From: Pollenia angustigena
Lineage: Eukaryota > Arthropoda > Insecta > Diptera > Polleniidae
Length of the DNA: 64,000 nucleotides
Direction of reading: 5' to 3'
Assembly (NCBI GenBank): GCA_930367215.1
Contig: OV884056.1
Coordinates: 199,371,310-199,435,309 of the forward strand
Positions 22,720-33,210 of the stretch are shown here, piece after piece. Below the pieces are notes generated by a model. That model made no database searches, was not told the DNA's origin, and worked only from the letters and a program-made list of their open reading frames with translations. Made by a program: the position numbers and the translations under genes. Positions within the stretch are counted from its first letter, which is position 1, and every line of letters starts with the position of its first letter.

Positions 22720-23490
22720 TGATTTTTCAAGACCTTTATGACCATGACATGGATTTCCATCGAACACTGACCAAAGTTATGTTAGTATTTAAGTTAGTAT
22801 TTTAAAAAATTTCATTTAGTACATTTCAGATCAGTCAGAAGAACTACAGGGTATAATTTTCAACATCTTCTGCGTGTGAACTGAATATGTGTGTATAACT
22901 GCACACATTCTCATTGAATATTTAAGTCACAAAATGTGCGCTAATTGAAAACACTTGCAAAATTTATGGCAACATTCAGCAAATAAACAGAAGTATGCCA
23001 ATAACCCTGGAGAGAAAATCTAAAAGTATGAGTGAGTTTTACTGCGAAAAAGAGGAAAATAAAAGCCAACAGGAAATAAAAGGAAAAAAAGGAATTAGTT
23101 TTCTGCTATCTTGCTAAAGAGTACACAGAGAAATGAACTAGAGAGAAAGTTTGTTATTGCCAAAATGTTGCTTAACCACTTGACCTATAGCAACATGTTG
23201 CTTAACTAATAAAATAATTGTTGTACTTAAAAGCATTAAATTGATTTGTCTGTTGTGGGATTTTTCCTTAATGCGTCATATCATTGAATGGAAAGGGGTG
23301 GTAGTGATATCAGAAATATAATAAGAACAGTGGGAAGAGAGTATAAATACGAGCATGACTATTTATTTAGAAAAGAGTAAAGAAGTTTTATTGTTTGCAG
23401 TTCTTCGACATTTTTTTTTTTTTTTTTTGTAGGAAAACATAAAAGTTTGAGAGCATAAATTAAGTAAACGTTGCTGTCATCATTATAATT
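22720..23490. other. Unassigned DNA upstream of the BEL element
   Basis: No gene recognised. It holds a TATA-like 'gtataaatac' (23341-23350), followed by poly-T (23411-23429). This could be part of an older element or host sequence; the BEL element is inserted 3' of it. Confidence 0.35.
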
Positions 23491-23495
23491 GTTAT

Positions 23496-23940
23496 TGTTT
23501 AATGATGACCCGTTTTTAGCCAAACACCCTGTACAATAATAACGGTCCTTTAATTGTTATTTACTTAATCTTAAATTCTGTCATTACATTATTTTTCCTT
23601 TACTAAGCCTAGCTTGTTAAATAATGTTTAAAATAAATAACAATCACTCTAGTTTCGACAGTTGAACAAAAAACAAGTAACATAACAAAAGTGAAAAACA
23701 ACAAAAACAAATTGTAACAGAGAAAAAACATTGTGACCCAACAAAACAAACTAACATTTATACCTACATACATAAAGTAAAAACAAATTGTGAACAAAAC
23801 AAAATACATTTAATTAAAAACCCTAATGTTAAATAAACAAAAATACAAAAAATAAAAATAAAAAAAGTGTTTTTATTAAAATCGAAAATATAGTGAACCG
23901 TGATAGATTTGAGGCAAAATCAAAAGTTCAGCCCTCAACA
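23496..23940 (+). repeat. 5' LTR of BEL/Pao element
   Basis: 445 bp, beginning TGTTTAATGATGACC and ending CAGCCCTCAACA (TG...CA). The same sequence recurs at 29549-29993 with no difference that I can see. AATAAA-like signals and the AT-rich 3' half are consistent with LTR function, but start and polyadenylation sites cannot be fixed by eye. Confidence 0.92.
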
Positions 23941-23942
23941 TT

Positions 23943-23960
23943 TGGTCCTTCGAGCCGGAT
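23943..23960 (+). other. Primer binding site, tRNA-Tyr type
   Basis: TGGTCCTTCGAGCCGGAT begins two bases after the 5' LTR. Its reverse complement, CCGGCTCGAAGGACCA, matches the 3' end of insect tRNA-Tyr plus CCA as I recall it. The position is exactly where reverse transcription would be primed. Confidence 0.75.
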
Positions 23961-24639
23961 AGTTTTTTTACAAAAAATTTACATAAAAGTTTTTACAAAA
24001 AAAATATTGGCAAAAAAAATTGTGTTTTGTGACTCTAAAATTTAAAAAGTGTGACTTTAAAACAAAAAAAAAAAAAAGCAAAGTGTTTTATTTAGACAAC
24101 AACAAATAACACACACATAAAATCAACCCCCAAAACATTTGGTCATTTTCTCAACGAAACATAAAGTTTTTTATTAAAAAATTTATTAAATCAAAATTGT
24201 GTTTAAAAAAGCAAATTTATAAAGTTAAAAGTGAACAAAATCTAACGGGACCCAAATTCCTTGGCGCAGTAGCAGCAATAACAACAGCATTATTAGCAGA
24301 CACAACAACAACAACAACAGAAGGTTTAATAAACGCAGTGCCACAAAAGAAAAAAGACCCAACAACAACAAGTAAGTCAAAGTATACAATACAACAAGAA
24401 ACAAATATTCTTGCTTGTGTTACTCTTTAATTTTGCCGCTGCAATTTTTAAAAAATAAATAACCGTGACGTCATCATCAAATAAAAACCGAGTTACCATT
24501 ACGTCAATTTTTGAAAAATTAACCGGGGAAATAAATACAATATTTGACTCAAAATTTTTAAGACACAATTTGTTTTATCGCTAGCAGGCAATTTTGTTGA
24601 CTCAATTTTATTATTATTCTGAATCTTCAATTTACAAAA
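23961..24639 (+). other. BEL leader with CAA-rich uORF and possible intron
   Basis: The untranslated leader is A-rich. It contains a short frame (24197-24430) rich in threonine from ACA/CAA repeats, and a good donor-like GTAAGT at 24371-24376. A CTAGCAG acceptor-like site lies at about 24581-24587, ahead of the main ATG at 24640. Leader splicing is possible but not shown. I do not call the uORF a gene. Confidence 0.35.
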
Positions 24640-27600
24640 ATGTCCCTGAAAAAATTCGTCAATTGCACAAACGATTTAGTCGAGTTCGAGAAAATTCAAG
24701 CAGAAGCGCATGCTGAAGATAATGTACACGCGTTGGAAGTTATTCGAGTAGAATTAGACTCCATATGGACCCAAGTAAAAAGGTCATATGAAGAATGTAG
24801 GGACTTAGATCAGGATGGTGACAAACCAATTGACAAAAGCAAATTACGGCAGCGATACCAAACTGCCCTTATGGCTTATAAAAATTGTCTTTCGTCAGTC
24901 AATGCTGAAATCCATGCGCTTTCGGACACAACCATAGAAAAAGTTGAACGCCAGTCAAATATACCGTTAGAAAAAGAATTTTCATCAATAAGACTTCCTC
25001 CTTGCGACACCGACACCTTTTTTGGGGATTATAAATTATGGCCCAGTTTTCGTGACTTGTTCACAGCAATATACATTAGAAATCCAAATATTAGCAATGT
25101 TGAAAGGCTTTTTTATCTGACTCAAAAAACCGGAGGAGAGGCCAGAGATGCAATTACGCACGTCCCTTTAACAAACAATGGTTTTATCATGGCCTGGAAA
25201 AATTTAGTTGACCGGTACGAAAATAAATGGATGCAGGTAAATGAGCAATATAAAATTATTTTGGATCTGCCTCATGCCTCTACAGACTCTGGAGCCTCAA
25301 TTAAAAAATTACAAAGAACAATAAACGATTGTAGGCAGACATTAGGCACCCTAGGCATTGACACTTCGACATGGGAGTCGTTTTTAATTTATATTTGCTC
25401 GCAAAAACTTCCTAGGGCCCTTGTTCAAGAATTTGAAAATTCTCGTGAAGATTGTGCCGAAGTACCCAATTGGCAAGAATTCGACAAGTTTTTGACCCAC
25501 AAATTTAAGACCCTCGAATCAGTAGGCAATATAAAATCATCAAAGGACAAATCCATACCTCCCAAGTCTGAAGTCGCAAAAAATACCCACAATAAACGTA
25601 ACATTAATTCATTTCAAACGAATATTGCAAAATCTGAGAGTCACAATCAGTACAAAAGTAAACCCGTCAGAAGTTCTAATACTAACGCCATAACGTGCCA
25701 ACATTGTAGCGAGTCACACACCCTACGATCATGCCCCACATTTTTAGAAAAAAATGTAAGTGATCGAATTCATATCGTAAGAGTCACAAATTCATGTTAC
25801 AACTGTCTGTCGATTAGTCATAGTGTCAGGGAGTGCCCTAGTAAATACAGTTGTAGGCTGTGTAAACAAAAACACAACACTTTGTTGCACAAGGCAACAG
25901 TGACCCAGCCAACAACCTTGCCACAAAATAACGCTGACGTGCAACCAAGTATAAGTGCCGCAGCTCAAGCCCAATACATACAGTCCACTACAAGATCAGG
26001 TATTCCAAACCTCACTTCCCTGACCCTACGCGAAAATAGCCAATCGACAACAAATCACTCAGAACAAGAAACGTTGCTTTTCACTGCCATTGTCGAAATA
26101 GAAACTAGAGGTCAAAGATACCAGGCTAGAGCCATCATCGACCCTGGATCACAATCAACCTTTGTATCGGACAAACTAAAAAACCGATTGAAATTACCTA
26201 CTAAAAGAAACATAGTTCACGTTTCTGGTTTGAGCCAATCAGTTTCTGAAACCTCAACTAAAGCATGTTTGCTTAACCTTTGCTCACGGGTGGACACATC
26301 GTTTAAGTTAGAAATTTGGGCCCCAGTTCTCAAGACCCTTCCCTCTAATTTACCACCTCAAACATTGGACATGCTAAAGCTCAGTGAGGCTGCAAAATTG
26401 CAACTTGCAGACCCTCACTTCAATCAAAGTAGACCCATCGACATGCTAATAGGCCTCGACGTAGGCGCCTCGATTTATTGCATGGACACTCCGATGCGGT
26501 CTGTTGGATCCCTTTTGGCACAAAAAACAGTATTTGGCTGGATTGTGGGGGGACCAACACCAAAAACTACTCAGCCCAGAACAACTATTTCTTTATTGAA
26601 TACATCGTCCCTTGACCGAATCCTCACACGCTTTTGGGAGGTGGAGGAAAACCCAAAACAGATTTTGAGGTCAGACGAGGACACTATTGTGGAACACAAT
26701 TTTAAACAAACAACTCGTAGAAACGATACGGGAAGGTATATAGTTACCCTGCCCTTCAAAAAAACAGAAGAAATAGGCTCTTCTCGCAACATTGCCATGG
26801 CTCAGTACCTAAGAATGGAATGCACACTCAGCCAAAAACCCGAAATAAAGCAATTATATGACAACGTTATTTCAGAATATCTTGAGTTAGGACACATGAG
26901 AAAAATCGAACCCTCGGATATAAACAAAGCTCCAAACTATTATTTGCCGCATCACGCAATAATAAAACCGGACCGATTGACCACTAATCTTAGAGTGATT
27001 TTTAATGCCTCTAGCCCAACGTCAAATAAGAATAGTCTTAATGACATTTTATATCCAGGACCCATTCTTCAGCAAGATCTTGTTCTTCTGATAGCAAAAT
27101 GGCGATTTTTCCGCTTTGTATTCAACGCCGACATTACAAAAATGTATCGTCAAATACTAGTCGACCCAACTCAAACAAAGTTTCAAAGAATCTTATTCAG
27201 AAAATCCATAAATGACCCCATAGAAGATTACGAGCTACTCACAGTCACATTTGGAGTTAATTGTGCCCCATATTTAGCCATAAGAACGCTTCTTCAGTTA
27301 GCTGAAGATGTGCAAATGACTCATCCCTTAGCGGCCAAGATTCTTAAACAAAATATGTATGTGGATGACGTCTTAGCAGGAGGTCATACTATAGAAGAAG
27401 CCATCAGAGCTAGAAAAGAATTAACTTCTGTCCTAAAATCAGCCGGCTTTGATCTAATGAAATGGAACTCTAATGAGCCACAAGTCATTCAGGATTTACC
27501 TAGTGAGACTCTACTACCACTCGACTGGTTAAATCTGTCCGAAAATGACGGGACCAAGACTCTAGGGATAAAATGGAACATTTCATCAGACTCCTTTACA

Positions 27601-29283
27601 TTCACAGCCCCAGATATAAAAGTTAAAGAAGCGTATACAAAGAGAGAAGTTTTGTCTACAATTGCCAAATTTTTTGACCCATGTGGATGGATAGCTCCAA
27701 TCATAATAGACGCTAAAGTAATCAAGCAGCAAATATGGTTAGATAAGACAGACTGGGATGACATTTTAAAACCAATTTCTCAACATAAATGGAAAAAATG
27801 TGTGAACAATTTTCCCAATATTAAAACAATAAAAATACCCCGTGCCTATCGAGTCATAGCCTACATTTTATGTTTCGGAAAACCCATACCAAGAAGTCAA
27901 ATTTCATCTTTAGAACCAACACCAGAAGAAATACAATCTGCAAAAAATCGCATCATAATTTGGACACAAAAAACTTTGTTTCCTGACGAATACACTGCTT
28001 TACTTCACAAACGTCCAATTTCCCCTCGTAGTAAACTCTTAACCCTTACGCCATTTCTCGATCGCAATGGGATCATAAGGGCCAATGGGCGTTTAGCGCA
28101 GTCCCCAGTATTAACGTACAATGAACGCTGTCCAATTCTGTTGCCATACGAATCAAAATTGGCCAAATTGATTACAGAATTTGTACATAAAATTACCTTG
28201 CATGGTGGAAATCAGCTCATGACCCGAGTAATAAGAGCAGAATTTCGGATTTTTCGACTAAAGCCCTTAGTAAAAACAGTCATAAATAATTGCAAAACGT
28301 GTGTACTTTACAAAAAACACATTCCAAGTCAGATAATGGCATTCCTGCCACCTGAGCGCACAACAATATCAAGACCCTTTACAGTTACAGGTGTTGATTA
28401 CGCTGGACCTTTCAACATTCGAAACTTTACGGGTCGAGCCTGCCTTATCACAAAAGGATATGTTTGCATATTTGTATGCTTTGCCACAAAAGCTGTACAT
28501 TTAGAACCAGTAAGTGACCTATCGACCCAAGCTTTTTTAGCCGCTTTCTCCCGCTTTATTGGAAGACGTGGATGTCCCGCAATCATATATTCGGACAACG
28601 GCACGAACTTTGTCGGAGCAGCAGAACTCATTAAAAAGGATCGTCTAGAATTTATAAAAACTCTTCAAACCCAAGTAACTCACAACTTTAGCCATCAAAA
28701 CATCATTTGGAAATTCATACCCCCTGGTGCCCCACATCTGGGCGGACTATGGGAGGCCGGTGTAAAATCCTTCAAAACCCACCTAAAGAAAATGATACCA
28801 GATATAAAGTTCACCTTTGAAGAGCTGTCAACAATTCACACTCGCATAGAATCGTGTTTAAACTCTAGACCCTTAAGTCCTGCTAGCGATGACCCGAACG
28901 ACCTTAACCCATTGACCCCTGGACACTTCCTAATTGGCACTCCATTATTGACCCCAGCCGAACCTGATGTAAGCAGCGAAAACCTGACCCTCATCAACCG
29001 CTGGAAACGCCTAAAGGTCATCTACCACTCATTTTGCCAAAGATGGAAATCCGAGTATCTGGCCGAACTTCATCGCAGATATAAATGGAAGACTCAAAGG
29101 GACAATGTCAAAGTCAACGACTTGGTGGTCATCAAAAACAACAATTTGCCTCCCAATGAATGGCAAATGGGCCGAATCACTAAGACTCATATTGGAACTG
29201 ATCAAAACTGTCGAGTTGTCGACATCCAGACAAAAAATGGGATCGTTACCAGACCCATTACAAAAATTGTGGTTTTGTTTTAA
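24640..29283 (+). CDS. BEL/Pao Gag-Pol polyprotein lacking RNase H
   Basis: A single 1,547-residue frame. Order: Gag (DUF1759-like, 'DTDTFFGDYKLWPSFRDLF' near residue 125) and CCHC zinc knuckles from C353 (CQHCSESHTLRSC and CYNCLSISHSVREC). Next come an aspartic protease (IIDPGSQSTF, D501) and reverse transcriptase (NADITKMYRQ with D831; YVDD at 907-910). The integrase has its H-H-C-C finger from H1183 and catalytic D1253 (VDYAGP), D1319 (SDNGTNF) and E1372 (GGLWEAG), followed by a DUF5641-like tail. Between KIPR (residue 1068, nt about 27841) and YRVIAYIL, the few hundred residues that normally carry the Pao RNase H are absent. The frame stays open across this junction. Family members are typically 1,700 residues or longer. 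Translation start is the first ATG of the long frame. It should encode particle, protease, RT and integrase but would need RNase H from another copy. Confidence 0.9.
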   Translation: MSLKKFVNCTNDLVEFEKIQAEAHAEDNVHALEVIRVELDSIWTQVKRSYEECRDLDQDGDKPIDKSKLRQRYQTALMAYKNCLSSVNAEIHALSDTTIEKVERQSNIPLEKEFSSIRLPPCDTDTFFGDYKLWPSFRDLFTAIYIRNPNISNVERLFYLTQKTGGEARDAITHVPLTNNGFIMAWKNLVDRYENKWMQVNEQYKIILDLPHASTDSGASIKKLQRTINDCRQTLGTLGIDTSTWESFLIYICSQKLPRALVQEFENSREDCAEVPNWQEFDKFLTHKFKTLESVGNIKSSKDKSIPPKSEVAKNTHNKRNINSFQTNIAKSESHNQYKSKPVRSSNTNAITCQHCSESHTLRSCPTFLEKNVSDRIHIVRVTNSCYNCLSISHSVRECPSKYSCRLCKQKHNTLLHKATVTQPTTLPQNNADVQPSISAAAQAQYIQSTTRSGIPNLTSLTLRENSQSTTNHSEQETLLFTAIVEIETRGQRYQARAIIDPGSQSTFVSDKLKNRLKLPTKRNIVHVSGLSQSVSETSTKACLLNLCSRVDTSFKLEIWAPVLKTLPSNLPPQTLDMLKLSEAAKLQLADPHFNQSRPIDMLIGLDVGASIYCMDTPMRSVGSLLAQKTVFGWIVGGPTPKTTQPRTTISLLNTSSLDRILTRFWEVEENPKQILRSDEDTIVEHNFKQTTRRNDTGRYIVTLPFKKTEEIGSSRNIAMAQYLRMECTLSQKPEIKQLYDNVISEYLELGHMRKIEPSDINKAPNYYLPHHAIIKPDRLTTNLRVIFNASSPTSNKNSLNDILYPGPILQQDLVLLIAKWRFFRFVFNADITKMYRQILVDPTQTKFQRILFRKSINDPIEDYELLTVTFGVNCAPYLAIRTLLQLAEDVQMTHPLAAKILKQNMYVDDVLAGGHTIEEAIRARKELTSVLKSAGFDLMKWNSNEPQVIQDLPSETLLPLDWLNLSENDGTKTLGIKWNISSDSFTFTAPDIKVKEAYTKREVLSTIAKFFDPCGWIAPIIIDAKVIKQQIWLDKTDWDDILKPISQHKWKKCVNNFPNIKTIKIPRAYRVIAYILCFGKPIPRSQISSLEPTPEEIQSAKNRIIIWTQKTLFPDEYTALLHKRPISPRSKLLTLTPFLDRNGIIRANGRLAQSPVLTYNERCPILLPYESKLAKLITEFVHKITLHGGNQLMTRVIRAEFRIFRLKPLVKTVINNCKTCVLYKKHIPSQIMAFLPPERTTISRPFTVTGVDYAGPFNIRNFTGRACLITKGYVCIFVCFATKAVHLEPVSDLSTQAFLAAFSRFIGRRGCPAIIYSDNGTNFVGAAELIKKDRLEFIKTLQTQVTHNFSHQNIIWKFIPPGAPHLGGLWEAGVKSFKTHLKKMIPDIKFTFEELSTIHTRIESCLNSRPLSPASDDPNDLNPLTPGHFLIGTPLLTPAEPDVSSENLTLINRWKRLKVIYHSFCQRWKSEYLAELHRRYKWKTQRDNVKVNDLVVIKNNNLPPNEWQMGRITKTHIGTDQNCRVVDIQTKNGIVTRPITKIVVLF

Positions 29284-29548
29284 AATACATTTAACATTTT
29301 TAAAAAAATTTTCCAAACTAGTTTTACATTGAGTTCCTACTTACAGGTATGGCATCCCACCAAACATTTCTAAGTTTCTCATCAACAGATTTGATTGCTG
29401 TCAACATATTCAACCCCACACGACCCGCACATTTGAATCGAAATGAGATCCTAGATGCCATATCTGCCAAAATCATCACAACACCTTGCTACAGTGTAAC
29501 CTGTTTCTTGGACTTTTGTTAAACTGCACCAAGTCATGGGGGCCGGAA
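29284..29548 (+). other. BEL 3' untranslated region and polypurine tract
   Basis: 265 bp between the polyprotein stop and the 3' LTR. The purine-rich stretch GGGGGCCGGAA (29538-29548) directly abuts the LTR and is the candidate plus-strand primer, although the two internal C residues make it imperfect. No envelope gene is present. Confidence 0.55.
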
Positions 29549-29993
29549 TGTTTAATGATGACCCGTTTTTAGCCAAACACCCTGTACAATAATAACGGTC
29601 CTTTAATTGTTATTTACTTAATCTTAAATTCTGTCATTACATTATTTTTCCTTTACTAAGCCTAGCTTGTTAAATAATGTTTAAAATAAATAACAATCAC
29701 TCTAGTTTCGACAGTTGAACAAAAAACAAGTAACATAACAAAAGTGAAAAACAACAAAAACAAATTGTAACAGAGAAAAAACATTGTGACCCAACAAAAC
29801 AAACTAACATTTATACCTACATACATAAAGTAAAAACAAATTGTGAACAAAACAAAATACATTTAATTAAAAACCCTAATGTTAAATAAACAAAAATACA
29901 AAAAATAAAAATAAAAAAAGTGTTTTTATTAAAATCGAAAATATAGTGAACCGTGATAGATTTGAGGCAAAATCAAAAGTTCAGCCCTCAACA
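29549..29993 (+). repeat. 3' LTR of BEL/Pao element
   Basis: 445 bp, matching the 5' LTR throughout by eye. It is followed immediately by the GTTAT target duplication. Confidence 0.92.
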
Positions 29994-29998
29994 GTTAT

Positions 29999-32026
29999 TG
30001 TTACATTATATTACAATGTAGTATATAAGAGTATATTAATAGACTACAAAATGTAGATAAAAGATTTATTTAGATATAAAGGTGACCAGTTGTGAATTTT
30101 TTTTTTTAATAATAAACTTTAGGAATGAAAACTTATAAAATAATTTTAATGGAATTTAATTATCTGAAAATGTGTTTATTTTAAAACATTATATGCATAA
30201 CCTTTTTAATCGATTGGTTTTGAGTTTGAAAAATACTCTAAGATTTGCATTGGACTAGTCACTCTAATTCTGAACATACGAATCCTTGAAGTCTTTTTTA
30301 GTAGATAAATTAAATTGTTAATTAATTAAATGTCTTTTGCATTAAAAGTAGTACATATTTCTTTATAAAGAATAATCTTTATTATTATTATTTGTTGCTT
30401 TTACGCCATATCGTGGGCGCATAGTGCCAATATAAAGAATAATAGGGCCAGAAAATTGATAAATCCATTAAAATAAGAATACATTTCAAAAAATTTTCTT
30501 CAAAATCGACACGAAAACTACCAAAAATGTCTTCTAAAGACCACAGTGTATTGATACTTGACTTACTACTAACATTCTCATGTAATATGCCATATGGGCA
30601 TATCAGTCAAAAGGTCCACCGTGACCGAAAATTTAAGTTATTAAAAGCTGATTATTTTACGATATCGTTATAGAAAAATATTTAGGTTTTACTAAATTTA
30701 TAAATTCACCCATAAATTTGTTCACTTAGACGAACAATCAGACTGCAAAGTTGTGCAAACGTAATTTCTTATTTGTGAGAGTTTTTTATTGTATGTTTTC
30801 TTTAATATTATCTTCCTTAAAAGAGGTGATATTTGATGAAAATTATTCCAAAAAAATTTTCTTACATGGTCTGTAATATAAAGAAGAGTTCAAAGAGCAA
30901 TATGCCATTCGGATTTACGATAAATTTTTATTTTGTTTTAATCATTATTCAGTTCAATTATTATGGAAAAAATTTCACGCTCGAAATGTCACGTATCGAC
31001 CCATATTTTGGCTAAAAAAAAAGAAAATACAGAAGTTTTTGAAATCAAATCAAAGACATTTTAATCTTACATTGCTACGTAAAATTCTCAAAGTAGTTTG
31101 ACTAAAAATTTGTGCCAGGTTTCGCTTAATTACGCCTTTTTATACATGACCACAAAACCTACTTCTATTTTTTTTCACGTTCGAACCGCTACTTCTTTTG
31201 CCATTATCTTTGGCCTAGAATCGCGCCCTTTATAAACTTAAGAATAGATAACAATGCTTTCTTAGTGGTATTATTTAAGGGTTATGAGAACGTAAAAATA
31301 TTTGTTATTTAAAATGTTATTGCGTTTTTGATGCGTACGACTGTCACGTTCAACACTTTGGATTAACCCACATATAGTATTAACTAGCAAAGATTACTTT
31401 GCGAACTTTATATACAATTTTCGAGATCAGTAGAATCATTTGCAACATCTGTTTTAGAAATATTGGTATTTTTCTTTGAAAAATTTTCAAAACTTTAAAT
31501 AAAAAGAGACTCTAGTGGAGTAACAAGATGACACTTGAAGTTCAGAACAAAATACAGAATTGTGAAGGCCCAACCATCATAGAGTAGCTAAAGCTGCTCT
31601 AAAAAATTAAAGAAAAGTCTGCCAAATGCATAGCGAATTTAACAATATATTTGTGTAATATTTTAGTCTTTTTTTAGCCGCTCGAAATGCCGTTCATTGC
31701 GTGGCCAATTTAATTACTAAACATATAGATACATGTTCAGTGGCCTCGGTCGACAGGTTTAACGTGTCTAACTTAATCCATTTATTTATTATTTTAACAA
31801 AATGCCTCTGTCGACAACCGCAACACAAGTGGCCGATTTTAAAATTTGTGGGCTTATAATATTTCCTAGTGGCCAGCAAATTTGTATGTAAAGCAGCCCA
31901 TACAAGATTCAATTTAGTTGTCAACGGAGTCGGTTGTTCTCCAAATCAAAGCGTGTATGGCTTTGGCGGTTGTCGAGTTGGCTGAAGAAAAATCAAAAGA
32001 TTTTGATTTTGTTAAGTTGACTACTA
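29999..32026. other. AT-rich DNA, no recognised gene
   Basis: No coding or mobile element recognised. A GC-richer patch around 31690-31980 contains several 'tggcc' and 'gtcgac' motifs in both orientations (for example 'gtcgacaggttt' and 'ctgtcgacaacc'). This may be an old foldback element that I cannot delimit. Confidence 0.35.
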
Positions 32027-32352
32027 ATGGCCATTTTCTCAATGTATCGAAAAACTGTCTGTTACTTAATGTCAACATAAATTTATTGGACCGATAAACT
32101 GTCCGTTAATGATTTTGGTTTTCTCAATATACCGACAAAATACAACACCACTCAAAATACATGTAAAAGTTGGGAGTCAGCTAATTAAATTTATCTGTAC
32201 GGCAAACAAAAGGAAAATTAATTATTGGCAGATGAGTGCCGGTTAGCTTTGCGAAAAAATCGAAGCAAATGAGACATTGAGAAAACCAAATTTCTTTAAT
32301 GTGCAGTTTTTGGTTGGGAAAAAAGATAATCGCCTAATGAGAAAATGGCCAT
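32027..32352. repeat. MITE family B, copy 1 (uninterrupted)
   Basis: A 326-bp element. It starts ATGGCCATTTTCTCAATG and ends in the reverse complement TGAGAAAATGGCCAT. It includes 'ctgtccgttaatgatttt', 'acatgtaaaagttggga' and 'gggaaaaaagataatcgcc'. A second copy at 33211 shares these in the same order. It is non-coding. Confidence 0.65.
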
Positions 32353-33210
32353 AAGTCTTTTAATTCGATTGTATACAATCGCACACACACAGTATACTGT
32401 GTGTGCTCGAGTCTATTGATTAGCTGTCAAAATTAATGTTTGTAGTTTTCTTTTGCAAAAAAAAGTTAAGTATTTTAAAAATCGTCTTTTATATCATTAA
32501 AATTTAAAATTAATTTGAAGTCTTTCAACTCAGTTAATGAAGTGTGTGGCCAAGCATCCATTCAGTTGAAAGACTCAGTTGACAATTGAATTGAAAAGTG
32601 TATGGGGCGCATAAGCTGTTACGTTGCTGTGCTGAAAATTGTTAGTGAGGCGCAAATCAGCTGTTTGTAATTAGGAATGCAAGCGACGGTCGACATCGTG
32701 GGCCAGGCTGTTAATCTTACGTCTAAAGAAATTAAACGTTGTCACCAGATTTATTTAAATTATATTAAAAACTATTGGGTGTAGTTTGATCAAAAGCTTT
32801 ACATGCCTGTTTGGAAATATAATTCCTATATGGGGGCTATGAAAGAATTTACTGACCTAAAAGAGTTTTAAAAGAAAATGTTATCAAATTATCTTAAAAA
32901 ATGTAACCCGTGCCTTGATACTTAGGGTTACCGCGGACCAATTTCAAGAGGCTTTATATAATGTACGAAATTTTATCAAAGTATTTTGAAAACTGCAAAC
33001 TGTACCTTGACCATAAGCTTTTCACATAAGTTCGTTCTAATTATAGTCAAGCATTCGGAAATGCCTCAAACCACTCAGAGTGTATATTGATACACTTGGA
33101 ATTTAAAACACCATAACACACTCCCGTCCTATGGTGGAATACAGTATAAAAAAACGGCAAAACAAATGTTTATTACAACTGATTTAATCATTAAAAGTCA
33201 AATATTTTAA
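32353..33210. other. Unassigned DNA with a 20-bp palindrome
   Basis: No gene recognised. ACACACAGTATACTGTGTGT (about 32384-32403) is a perfect palindrome. An inverted pair 'tctttcaactcagtt' / 'agttgaaagactcagttga' lies near 32521-32582. Confidence 0.35.

Larger units (their letters stand above)
23496..29993 (+). mobile_element. BEL/Pao LTR retrotransposon, RNase H-deleted
   Basis: A 6,498-bp retroelement with 445-bp LTRs, a tRNA primer site, a 699-bp leader, one long Gag-Pol frame and a purine-rich stretch before the 3' LTR. It is flanked by a perfect 5-bp duplication GTTAT (23491-23495 and 29994-29998). By eye the two LTRs show no difference, which points to a very recent insertion because they are copied from one template. 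The Pol region lacks the segment that normally holds RNase H (see the CDS), so the copy is probably not self-sufficient. There is no env-like frame in the 265 bp between the ORF and the 3' LTR. Confidence 0.9.

Noticed and set aside
23330..23400. TATA-like promoter 'gtataaatac'
   Set aside because: No gene or element start could be tied to it.
23609..23809. Antisense 66-codon frame in the LTR, repeated at 29662-29862
   Set aside because: It is repeated only because the LTR is repeated. It has no recognisable domain and lies in low-complexity sequence.
24197..24430. 77-codon frame in the BEL leader
   Set aside because: Its threonine run comes from ACA repeats. No homologous domain is recognised, so it is kept only as a leader feature.
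25792..29316. Several antisense open frames across the BEL polyprotein
   Set aside because: They overlap the clear sense domains and show no domain of their own.
29284..29548. Possible envelope gene after BEL Pol
   Set aside because: Only 265 bases, with no open frame of sufficient length or signal peptide.
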